A DNA stretch of 64,000 nt from Paratrimastix pyriformis (taxonomy: Eukaryota > Preaxostyla > Paratrimastigidae): NCBI GenBank assembly GCA_027972325.1, contig JAPMOS010000001.1, positions 95,001-159,000 on the forward strand. Reading direction: 5' to 3'. Of the stretch, positions 10,317 through 20,700 are shown one piece after another (the first letter of the stretch is position 1; each line of letters opens with the position of its first letter). The position numbers and the translations under genes were made by a program. The notes beneath the pieces were generated by a model. The model worked only from the letters and a program-made list of their open reading frames with translations, did not search any database and was not told where the DNA came from.

Positions 10317-12975
10317 ATGCCGCCCCATCCTGCCGTCCTGATGGTACCTGGCTCCGGTGGGTCGATTTTGAAGGCCCGAGATAAGTCGGGCAAGGAGGTA
10401 TTGGTATGGCCAGCCTGGTACGGTGCCGACAAAAAAGTTGAACAATACATGTGGTTTGCAGCAGCATCCCTTGTCTGGCCCTCCCGATCTCCCGAATAGG
10501 TGTCATACACCACCCGGTTCGCCAATTGTCGAGAATGTTAACAAAGAGGCGGAAGTTTGGGCTCCTGATGATAATTTTGGTCTTTGGGCCATCGATGATC
10601 TGATGCCGGGAACGCCCGTTCCCTTGAAGTTTTCGGGATACTTCCATCATATTATGGACTTCCTGAAGCACTATGGTTACGCCCCGGGCATTGACATGTG
10701 GGGATTCCCGTATGACTTCCGCCGGTGCTGTTCGGACCCCCGGACCCTGGACGCCCTGCAGAGGTCTGTGATTCCCCTGGAATGCAATCCCATTGTCGAT
10801 TAGACGTATCGAGCAGGCCTTCGAGGCTTGCGGGCGCCAAAAGATTCACATCATCTCACACTCGCTGGTCTGTGCTTGCCGCCGAGACCGGGCCACCCCA
10901 CACGGCTTCCATCTGGTGATTAGGGTGGATTGGTCACCCGGACCTTTCTGGCCCTCCGACCGGAGGTCACCGAGCGGTGCATTGCCTCCTGGCTCTCGGT
11001 GTCCACACCCTTCCAGGTCGGTTTTTGGTCGGGTTGACGTCCGGGTGCGATTTGGCTGGTTTCTCGCCACCCCAACCAGGGCACATGCGGCAAGTCTTTG
11101 CAAGCCGTCGTGCACGGCTACAACCTGGCCCTGCCCGAGATGGTCCTCTCCAACGAGAGCTTCCGCCAGATCGAGTGCTCCTCGCCCCTTCTGATGTGGC
11201 TCCTCTTCGCCTCGGGATTTCCGTATTCCCCCAAACTGGCCATGCGTCGCCCCGGTCTGGGTGGCCTCCTGTGACGGCGGTCATCGTTAAGCCCTTTCGT
11301 TTCTTTTCCGCAGGCAAAGAGGGCTACGAGTGGTATGGGGTGCATATCGACCCCCAGACGGGGCGCTCCCGTGACATGGAGGCCGCCCCGGCTGCCCTCC
11401 TGGAGGCCATTCAGCAGCGCGCCTCGCAGCCGGCCCATGCCGCCCCAGCCTGCGCACAACAGCTGGACCAGCCGCCCGCTGAAGAAGCTGCCCCCCGCCC
11501 CGCAGCCCCGGCTACCAGTTTCAATCCTGTTCTGGTTATGCTGCCCCCTGCGTGCCCGCCCGAGATCCCGCCCGAGGAGCCCGCTGCTGACGCCCCAGCC
11601 TCGTCCTCGGCCCAATCGGGCCATCCGGCGACTCCCACCGACGGCACTTCAGTGGTGTCTGTACGGCGGCCCCCGGCAATTCCATCCCCAATGTTCACCC
11701 CGCGCCATTCTCTCTTTTTGTTCGCCGGATCCCACAGGGCCGATGCCCTTGCCGACCCGGCTTTTGCTCCTGCGGTTCCAGCCCCCGACACGCCGCCCAT
11801 GGGCCCTCAGGCGCATCCGCCCACCCCGGGCACTCCGACCCACACCCTGTTAACCGTCCCCCAACAGCCCCTCTTCCACGTCTCCCTGGAGGCGCTGGCC
11901 ACGCACCCCGCATACGCCCCCGTCTCGCTGACCAGCCGCATCGATGTCCAGCTGCCCCTGGGCGACCTGCCCGTGCCCCTAGCCTTCCCCCGCACCACAA
12001 TCCCATCGGCACCCTCCGTGCCGACCCCCAGCCAGATCTTGGTCATGCCCAGGACTGCCTCGGGTCCTGCCCAGGGCAGTCTGGACAGCCCCGCGCCCTC
12101 GCCCGCCCGCATGGAAGCACCCCCGGCGGTCCCCACCATTCCCGGGGGCGCCTCTCCCACCAGTCTCCATGTGGTAACCCCGTCCATTGCCTTCCCCATG
12201 CCGACCGCCCCGCCGGCCGACGCCACGCCGACCCCGCCTCCCACCCCGGAGGGCTGGTTTACCCCCGCGGAGCGCTGCGTCCTCAAAGCGCCCCTCTCGA
12301 TGCACGATCTGATGCATCTGCCTCCCCTGATGCCCCACGTCGCCACCTCGGATGCGCCCGCTCCGGCGCCTCTGCAGGCCTCGGCGGTGGCGGTCCACTC
12401 GGCCACCACCAAGACCCGTGCGCGCCGCGCCACGTCCCTCTCGCCCACCCGGTCCGCGCACAAGCACGACCGCCGATCGACCTCGGCCCACCGGACCCAG
12501 GAGGATCCCCTGCCCCCGAAACGCACCAGCGGTTTTCTGCCGACGATCACAATGCCCTCGCTGCCTTCGCTGCCTTCGCTGCCCTCGATGCCCCCCCAGG
12601 CCACCGCAATCTGGGACAAGTTGACATCGCCATTCCGCAAAAGCCCCGTTGCGTCAACACCCGCACTCATCCCGCCCAACTCCGCCACTGCCACTGCCAC
12701 TGCCACCGCCACCGCCACCGCGCTTCCCGACCCCGATGAGGCGGCCCCGCCTGCGTCGGCTCCTGCCGCCCCAGCAACCGCCGCGTCCCAGGACGACCTC
12801 GAGGAGGCCACGTTGTCCCCGGTGCCCCCTGCCAGCGCAGCCGCAACCCAGGGCGATTCACTCCTCTTCCCGCCTCCCAGCAGCAGCCCCGCAGCGATCA
12901 TCCAGCAGCAACCCGGGGTGTCCGCGGCCGTGGCGGCCGCCTCGTTGCCCGATGCCCCGGCCGCATCGCCGACCA

Positions 12976-13012
<37 letters not shown>

Positions 13013-14245
13013 TGAGTCCGACGAGGACACCGAGAACGAGACCGTCGCTGCGGGGGCCAAGAAGAAGGGCGCCGACGCCAACTTCCTGAGCAAGCTCACC
13101 CAGCGCATGATGACCGCCTCGGTCTTCACCAACCTGGTCGCGGGGGGCGCCCTGAACAATGCCGAGTTGGACCCGCCGGCCCACCAGCAAAACCTGATGG
13201 AGTTGGTGCAACGGGTCCGGTTTTTTTTCCACCCGTCCCACGTCACGTCGGAGTGTCCTCTGTCCTTCGTGTCCTCTGCTGCTTTTCTTTTTATGGGGGT
13301 CGTCATCATCCACCAACATCATCACCCACCAACATCATCACCCACCAACATCATCATCCACCAACATCATCATCCACCAACATCATCATCCACCAACATC
13401 ATCATCCACCAACATCATCATCCACCAACATCATCATCCACCAACATCATCACCCACCAACATCATCATCCACCAACATCATCATCCACCAACATCATCA
13501 TCCACCAACATCATCATCCACCAACATCATCATCCACCAACATCATCATCCACCAACATCATCATCATCACCAACATCATCGTCATCACCAACATCATCG
13601 TCACCAACAGCACCAACATCATCGCCAACATCATTACCGACATCACCAGAATCGCATCATCACCAACATCATCACTAACATCATCATCATCCCCTTTGTA
13701 TTGTTGTGTCACGCGGTGTGGCTCTTTAGCTCTGCCTCCTCCACCGGCATCACTACATCGACGTGAACCTGACCAACTGGCACTACGTGGAGCGCATTCG
13801 CAACATGCCCATCCGGCTGCCCGAGGGATTCCGCTTCTACAACGTCTATGGGTCCGGCCCCCTGAAATGCACCCCCTCCCCACTCTTCTCTTCCCTCCCC
13901 GTTCTTCCACACCTGCCTCACCGATGTGCCTCCCATCTCCCCTCCCTCCCTCCCTCCCTCCCTTCCATCCATCGCAACGTCCTCAGGGTGGGCACGCCAA
14001 CCCCGTGGCATCTGCTGATTGACGCCGAGATCTCCGATCCGGCCGATCTGCTCCTGCCCGCCGTCCGCTCACGGGCCCGGTTCAGCACGGTCGATGGTGA
14101 CGGTCTGTTCGCGACGGGCTGTCTCGGGCTCTCGGTGTAGTTGCTCATCGTTTTGGCGTCTTTGTTGGGGGGGCCAGGCACGGTCGCCGCCATCAGCTCC
14201 ATGTGCGACCTGCTCCCGGCCGTCCAGCGGTTTGAATTGAAGAGT

Positions 14246-14285
<40 letters not shown>

Positions 14286-14805
14286 GAACGGCCGTACTCA
14301 CCACTGCTCTGCTTCCGGTGATTTAGACGTGGGCCATAAGGAGGTCCTGATGAACCCCAAGCTGTTCAACATCATCGCGGGCATCCTCGACCTGCCCCTG
14401 ACCCGCCTGCCCTACCCGCTGCCCCCACTCGGCCTCTCGCCCTCGGCCCTCCTGAAGTCCTCCGTCATGCAGGCCCTGGGATCGACGTCCACGTCGCCCT
14501 TCCTCGTCCCTGCGGAGGTTCCCCTGGCCAACGCCCCCGACGGGGGGCTCCTCTCCAAGCTGCTTCGCCCCTTCATGAAGGAGCCCACGCCAAAGCCGGT
14601 CGACGCAGCTCCAACCGCCGGGGATGGAGCCGCATCTGAGGCTCCGACCGCCGCTGCCGCCGCCCCGGCCGTCTGTCTTCCGGCAGAGGTGGCAGCGACC
14701 CCCACAACTGAGGCCCCGACCCCGTCTCAGTCCGAGGGCCTGACCGGGATGGTCATCAAGGGATTGCTGGCCTTCCTTCCCGGCTCCGCCCCGAAGGCCC
14801 AGTGA
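10317..14805 (+). CDS. LCAT / lysosomal phospholipase A2-like alpha/beta-hydrolase with giant disordered insert
   Basis: Ten exons (10317-10472, 10549-10763, 10804-10867, 10924-11016, 11080-11254, 11314-13214, 13730-13851, 13987-14102, 14178-14243, 14327-14805) give 1,128 residues. LCAT-family landmarks: VLMVPGSGGSILKAR at the start, SGYFHHIMDFLKHYGYAPG then FPYDFR, the nucleophile elbow SHSLGG (serine at about 10862, split by intron 3), YGVGTPTPWHLL, the acid motif DGDGTV, and GHKEVLMN with the probable catalytic histidine. The family moves acyl chains from phospholipids to acceptors. I see no clear signal peptide; an undetected first exon is possible. About 600 residues of Pro/Ala/Ser-rich sequence in exon 6 separate the two halves, so length is more than double the family norm. 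The C-terminus is again Ala/Pro-rich. Confidence 0.85.
13308..13570 (+). repeat. 16-bp minisatellite in lipase intron 6
   Basis: About 16 copies of CCACCAACATCATCAT run head to tail after donor GTCCGG (13215) and before the acceptor at 13728-13729, then decay into CAN-rich sequence to about 13690. Confidence 0.9.
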
Positions 14806-15341
14806 GACAGCAGAGAGAGTCCTTGCACAGAGAGCATGGTGCGTTTTCTTTTTGCGGGTGGTTCGCACGCTCATTTTCTTCGATTGGGGACGTCTCTTTT
14901 CCCGAACCCATTTACGTTTCCAGCGTGGTTTGTGGCATATTTTGTTTGCCTTCATGCGCCTCTTTTTTGGCCGATTTTGGGTTTGAATTTCGTTATCGGC
15001 GTTTCTTGTCCAACCGATGTGCGACCCTCAACCCCGAGGGCGGCGGCACGAGATCGGCAGGATTTCATTTTCCCCTCCCAGAGTCCTGCTTGTTTCTTCT
15101 GTAAGACATTGCCCTGAACGGGGCTCGCTGAAAAGCCCTGTGTCAGAAATGAAGATGATCATCGGTGAGTAGATCAATTGGTAGATCGCGCGCTTCGGGC
15201 ACCGGGAGCAATGCACTGCAATTTCCCTGCAGTCTGTATGTCCGGTGAGGTGGAACAAGCTATCAAGGTTTCGAACTGTTTGACTTTGTGAGGAGGCAAG
15301 GTTGGGCTTACTTTCCTCCCAACATCTCATCCATCTTTAGT
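14806..15341. other. Intergenic region between lipase and LRR gene; nothing recognised
   Basis: These 536 bp hold the lipase 3' UTR and the leader of the next gene. A tRNA-like string around 15168-15185 does not fold into a cloverleaf. An AG at 15339-15340, just before the next ATG, could be a leader intron acceptor. Confidence 0.5.
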
Positions 15342-17477
15342 ATGACTCAACACCAAGACAACATCCGCTCGTGCACCTCCACTCTTGGACTCGCGGATCT
15401 ATTCGTCATTCTTCCGCGCGACCTCCTTCTGTCCATCGTGGAGGCATCAAATTACCCGCTTTCAACCTACGCGCAGCTGTTGAGCATTTCCCATCCTCTT
15501 CGGTGGGCTGTTCGAGGTATTCCACGAGAACTCTCCTTCGATGCCACCCTTGAAGGTGAGCCCCCGGTGCCCACTGCCGATGCTCTGGCCGCCCTTATCG
15601 GCCCATGCAAGGGCCTTGTCAAATTGTCGTTCTGTTCGTCTGGGTCAACTGTTCGCCCAAACGTTTACGGCTGTGGTTGCACGGAGGCCGCCTGTGCCGG
15701 CTGGGTGGATGAGGCCTTTGGTGGACATGACCGGCTGACCATTTTGAATTACCTGCCGACCTGTTCCGAGCGCGTCATCGAACGCATCCTGATCCGCCTG
15801 CCCGGGCTCTCGGAACTTCGCCTTGGGCGATATCCCCGCATCAGCACCCACTTACTGGCTGCCATTGCCCGCTCCTGCCCCCACCTCCAGTCGCTGCGAT
15901 GCGATGCCGGTCTCGGTAAGGTTGGCATCGCTGTCTTGGCCCCCTTGGCCGGCTCCCTCCACCAACTCCGCTTCGGCTCCACTCCCCCCGCGGCCTGCCC
16001 GACCCCTTTCGTGAGCAGCCTCACAGCCGTTGAAACGCTGCACCTCCACCGCTGTGACCCTGTCGCCCTCAAACCCCTGGCCTCCCACCTCACCCGCCTC
16101 TGCCTGGAGATCGGTGGGAGCATGGACAAGCTCGGGGAGGATAGTCTACCCGGCCCCTGGTTCACTCGACTGGAGCGCCTCACGTTGCGAGGCTGCCCGC
16201 CCCTTTGGGCGCCCCTGACCCGGCTCCTGGCGGCCAATCAGGCCACCCTGCGCCGCCTCAAGCTGACGATCCTCAAGCCGAGTGGTGCCGCCGACCCTGG
16301 GCTGGCCCCGCTGATGGCCGCTCTGGATGCCCTGCCCCGGCTCACCCACCTCATGCTGGCCTTCGAGGAGCTTCCCCCGGAGATGGACGTCATCACCACC
16401 CTGCCGCCCGGCCTGCTTTGCCGCCTCGAGGATTTCACCCTTGGGCTGGTCGACCCCCCCGCTGACCCCGAGTTTGTCGTCCGGCCCCCGCTTGGGGTTG
16501 TCAGCGACCGGCTGAGACGATTCCGGCTCTCCCTCGTGACGAACAACGCGATATTCCTGGACTGCCCCGCCCTGGTTGAACTCCACCTGCCCGCGACGCA
16601 CACGGATGCGCTGATCCTGAATTGCCCGCGCCTCCGCCAGATCCGGAATTTGCCCGCGCATGCCAGTTTCTCCGCCCCCATGCCCGATCTGGAGCGTGTG
16701 ACTGCCCCGTCTTCTTGGGACCCCGTCTGGCTGCCCGATTTGCTGGCCGTGTCGCCGCGGTTGCGCAGCATTTCGCTGAACTTGACCCGACCGGACATGC
16801 TGTCCCTGCTGTGTGCATGCGCGACGCTGGTTGAGATGGACCTTGATCTGGACACGACCCGAACGTCCACCACCCCGCTCGTCCTGCGGCCGTCCGGGCG
16901 ACTGGAGTCCCTCCGGCTGGCGTTTCAGGATGCAGTGGTGCCGGTCGACCTGGCGGTGGAAGCCCCGGGGTTGCGCCGCTTGGTCATCGAGGGGATGCAC
17001 TCTGGGGGGACGCTGACATGCCGACTGGGATGTCCGGCCCTCACCCGGCTCAGTCTTCTGCTCGTGGGATGTAGCATTACCGCTCTTGAGCTGGACCAGC
17101 GGGCGCAGCTGCACCGCCTGGCCGTTGCCGGCAACTGCCCGCCCGCCATGTTGCTGGATGTGCTGGTCCAACACGGGGCTCGCCTGCGCCATGTCGAGTT
17201 GTACTCGGTGCGGGAGTGGCCCCGGGTGGCTGCCACCCTGGGCGGGTTGACTCAGCTTACCAGCCTCGAGCTGTTCGTCAGCAACGCGCCGTCACCCCTG
17301 TCGTTGACCTGCCCCCCGCTGCGAACTCTGACCCTGTACGGGATGGCAGGCGCGGAAGACAGGGTGATGCTGACCTGCCCGCTGTTGGAGGCGCTTGAAG
17401 GACTGCATAATTCCAGCCAGCTGGTGCTGACCGTGCCTGCCCCCAATCTGCCCCCACTACTCGACTCGATGTCCTGA
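15342..17477 (+). CDS. Intronless F-box-like / leucine-rich-repeat protein
   Basis: A single uninterrupted frame of 711 residues begins MTQHQDNIRSC. Residues about 25-75 (LPRDLLLSIVEASNYPLSTYAQLLSISHPLRWAVRG) have the length and hydrophobic pattern of an F-box. The rest is a series of irregular LRRs of 22-28 residues, such as RLTILNYL, CSERVIERILIRLPGLSELRLGR and CPHLQSLRCD. It is probably a substrate receptor for an SCF ligase by analogy with the family; partners are unknown. It is oriented like the first LRR gene but is not an obvious duplicate: it lacks the LRR-CC consensus and all introns. The upstream ORF extension starting with a GTG is less likely than this ATG. Confidence 0.75.
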   Translation: MTQHQDNIRSCTSTLGLADLFVILPRDLLLSIVEASNYPLSTYAQLLSISHPLRWAVRGIPRELSFDATLEGEPPVPTADALAALIGPCKGLVKLSFCSSGSTVRPNVYGCGCTEAACAGWVDEAFGGHDRLTILNYLPTCSERVIERILIRLPGLSELRLGRYPRISTHLLAAIARSCPHLQSLRCDAGLGKVGIAVLAPLAGSLHQLRFGSTPPAACPTPFVSSLTAVETLHLHRCDPVALKPLASHLTRLCLEIGGSMDKLGEDSLPGPWFTRLERLTLRGCPPLWAPLTRLLAANQATLRRLKLTILKPSGAADPGLAPLMAALDALPRLTHLMLAFEELPPEMDVITTLPPGLLCRLEDFTLGLVDPPADPEFVVRPPLGVVSDRLRRFRLSLVTNNAIFLDCPALVELHLPATHTDALILNCPRLRQIRNLPAHASFSAPMPDLERVTAPSSWDPVWLPDLLAVSPRLRSISLNLTRPDMLSLLCACATLVEMDLDLDTTRTSTTPLVLRPSGRLESLRLAFQDAVVPVDLAVEAPGLRRLVIEGMHSGGTLTCRLGCPALTRLSLLLVGCSITALELDQRAQLHRLAVAGNCPPAMLLDVLVQHGARLRHVELYSVREWPRVAATLGGLTQLTSLELFVSNAPSPLSLTCPPLRTLTLYGMAGAEDRVMLTCPLLEALEGLHNSSQLVLTVPAPNLPPLLDSMS

Positions 17478-17500
17478 GATGCTCTGAGCTGGAACTGACC

Positions 17501-17535
<35 letters not shown>

Positions 17536-17726
17536 CTTGATGTCTTCTCATGGATCAGTCGGATGGCGATGAACTTTCTTTTTTTTTTTTTGAGTGTATT
17601 TACGAGATAAGTGAGGTGGGATGTATTTCACGATGTTCTTTTTTTTCTGCTTGGTTTGCGTTTTCTGGAAATGCTGGCACGTCAGCGGGTTTCGCGCAAC
17701 ACACTGCCGGGAGTTGCCTGCAATGA
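17478..17726. other. Intergenic spacer with poly-C tract and T-rich sequence
   Basis: It contains the 3' end of the LRR transcript, a C run of about 30 nt (17504-17533) and T-rich tracts near 17578-17592 and 17638-17647. The missing first coding exon of BRF1 may lie here, but I could not place it. Confidence 0.5.
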
Positions 17727-20700
17727 GCCTTTGCATCAATCACCCCAACGGCCGAAGCCACTCATCCTCTGGCACCACCAAGCACCTCGTGCCCTGCTTG
17801 TGGTTCCGCCGAGTCGACTGAAGACCCTTTCGAAGGGAGGGTTTGCGTAGCATGTGGACATGTGTTTAACCCCGAAAACGTGGTCCTCGTTTCCGATGAA
17901 CATGACGTCTACACCATGGGCATGTTTGAGTATGACCTCTCCTCCGGAGCCGGGTCCGCCAGAAACACTACGATTCGTGTGGCCCAGTCCAAGACCAGTG
18001 CTCGGATCCTTGATGTCCGAACAGACATGTTTCTTGTCAAGGCTCGGCAGAAGATCACCAACTTGGGGGCGTCTCTCGCCCTCTCCCGCGCTCATATCGA
18101 GGAGGTTTGTGTTTCGTTTTCACGCACTCTTTATCGACACGTCCTCGGGTGATGCAGGCTCGTCTCCTGATGGAGCAGGCTCTGTGCACCTGGGCGAACC
18201 ACTCCGGCCGCTTCGTCGAACTGACCGCGGCGGCGGCCCTCTACGCGACCATCCGGACCCACCAGGTGGGTATCACCCTGTTCGAAGTCGCCGAGCGTAT
18301 GGCCGGGGTCTCGGTCCTGGCCCTGGCCCGATGTTTTGCCCAGCTGGTGCTCCGGGCCGGGCTTCGCCTGCGGCCCACGGACCCCTCGTTCTTCGTCGAA
18401 CGGCTCATCGCGCGCTTCGGGCTGACGGCCCACAGGGCGGGGCTCGAGTCCATGCTGGAGATCTGCAACCCGCTCGTGGCCGGCCGGCCGCCGCATGGTC
18501 TGGGGGTGATGCACGGCGCGCTCATGACTCAGCAGCATCAGCAGCACCGCCATCATCAGCATCATCGCCGGTCGTCGTCGTCGCCACCATCATCGCCGTC
18601 GTCACCATCACCATCATCGCCGTCGTCACCATCACCATCGCATTCACCATGTTGGCGATCGACACTCCATCCCGCACACAGCCACCGCTGCGGCCATCGT
18701 CTTCTGGTACTGCGATGCTATCGGTCAGACGCCACCCATCTCCATGTCCGACCTGGCCACGGTCTGCATCCCCCGAGGGCTGGAATACGTGTGCTGTCTG
18801 TCTGTCCGTGCTGTTCGTCTGTCTGTGCTGTTCGTCTGTCTGTGCTGTCCGTCCGTCTGTCTGCGCTGTTCGTCTGTCTGCGCTGTTCGTCTGTCTGTGC
18901 TGTCCGTCCGTCTGTGCTGTCCGTCCGTCTGTCTGCGCTGTCTGCCTGCCTGCCTGTCTGCCACCTGGTCGTTACCCGCCTCCTGCCCCTTTCGCATCTC
19001 CATCCACCGCGCTCGCCCTCATCCTGTCCTGTCCTTCTGGGGGCTTGTGGTTGTCTTTGCTGCCCGTGCTGTCTGTGCTGTCCTGCCTGTCCTTTGCCCT
19101 TCCCGTATCACGCTCGCCCCCACCCCGTCCTGTCCTTCTGGGATGTATATCCTGGGCGCATGTTCCTCGGCCCATGTCGGTGTGTGTGCGTGTGTCTGTG
19201 CTGCCGCAGTGCCTGAACACCACCGAGACGACCGTCCGCAAGCGGCTGCTGGAGGTCGAGCGGACCCTGCACGCCTTCCTCGCCAGCCACGAGCGCGGTT
19301 CCTTCGAGCGGCCGCCCCCGGCCATGGCCGAGTTCCGGTCCGCTCTTCCGTCGGCGTCCGTCCTCAGCAGCAGCAGGAACAGGAGCGGAAGTCATCATCA
19401 TCGTCATCGTTCCTCCTCATCGTCGTCGCCCGTTCTCATCAGCATCACCACAACCATCATCGCCACCATCGCCACCATCGCCACCATCGCCAATCAGCAT
19501 TCAGTCAATCTCATCATGCCATCGCAGCAGCATCAAATCCGGTCACGTCCTTCCTCATCCATACGCGCACACATATCCTCACCGCCTCACCCCACGCCGC
19601 CCCACACTGTCAGAGCCCGGCGCAGTTACTACGTGCAGCTGCTGCCCATCTACACGACCGCCGACCGTTACGAGCGCACCGTGCCGACCCCGGCACCTCC
19701 CGCCGCCCCCGCCCCCGCCCTTCCGGCCGTCCCCGTCCCGACTTGTCCATCATCCGCCCCCCCACCCGCCGCCCGGCCCATTCTCCCGCCGCCACCACCG
19801 CCCGCGGCCCTGCAGGCACTCAGCACCAACCCCCTGCTGCGCCTCCGGACCCCGGCCCTCTTGCGGTCGCCCTTGGCCGGGCCGGCCGCCCCGCCCGGCG
19901 GTGGAGGGGGAGGCGAGGCTGGCTCCCCATCTTCATCACCCTCGCCCCCGGCGCCCGCCGCCGCCACCACTCCTGCCTTACCCCAATGGCTGCTCTCCGA
20001 CCAAGTGCCCCCGCCCTCACTGCCGGACAGCTCGGGGGAGGCCGTCGCGACCACCCCGGGGTTCACATTCCAAGACCTGTACCCGACCTTGACCGGGGCC
20101 CCGACACCAGGCCCCGTGGCCGCCACCCCGCCACTCCCCTCGCCCTCGCCCTCGCCCTCCCCGCCGCCCGCCGCTGCGGTGGGGCTGCTGCGCTCACCAT
20201 CATCGCAGGCCCCCATTCCGGCCGTGCCCCCAGGCCTTGTCGTCCCACCACACCTCTTCGTCCCGGGCCTCGCTGCCACCGCCTCCACCACCCGTCCAGT
20301 CTGCTGCCGAACATCACCCCACAACCAGCATCGGTCGCCGCCCAGCAGCGGCAGCAGCCAGGCCTCCACCACCACCCCGCGCGGGGGCCCAATGGTCGAC
20401 CCGCCGACGCCCCTGATGCTGCCCTCGGCCGCCACCGTCTGGCCGCCCGCCTCGGCGCCGGCCGCCTCGTGTCTGCATCACCCCAGGTTACAGGCCACTG
20501 GGGCCATAGGGTCCCCGTCCCCGGTGCCACTCAGGGGCCTTCTGCTCTCCCCGCCGCCGCCATCCCCGAGTCCTGCCCCCCTGCCCACCGGCGGCCCGCC
20601 CGCGGCGTTCAATCTTCCGCCAGCCGCCGCAGGGCGGCCCGGGGCCGGGGGGGCCGCCACCGGGGGCGGGCGCTGGGTGCTGGACTTGCACAACGGCGAT

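Noticed and set aside
11807-13309. Long minus-strand frames opposite the lipase insert
   Set aside because: Antisense of the Pro/Ala-rich exon. The plus frame joins in phase with recognised lipase exons on both sides.
13308-13690. CRISPR-like regular repeats
   Set aside because: The 16-bp units are head to tail with no unique spacers, and the context is a eukaryotic intron.
15155-15250. tRNA-like string (TAGATCAATTGG resembling an A box, TTTCGAAC resembling a B box)
   Set aside because: No acceptor, anticodon or T stems pair, and spacing is wrong. No oligo-T follows.
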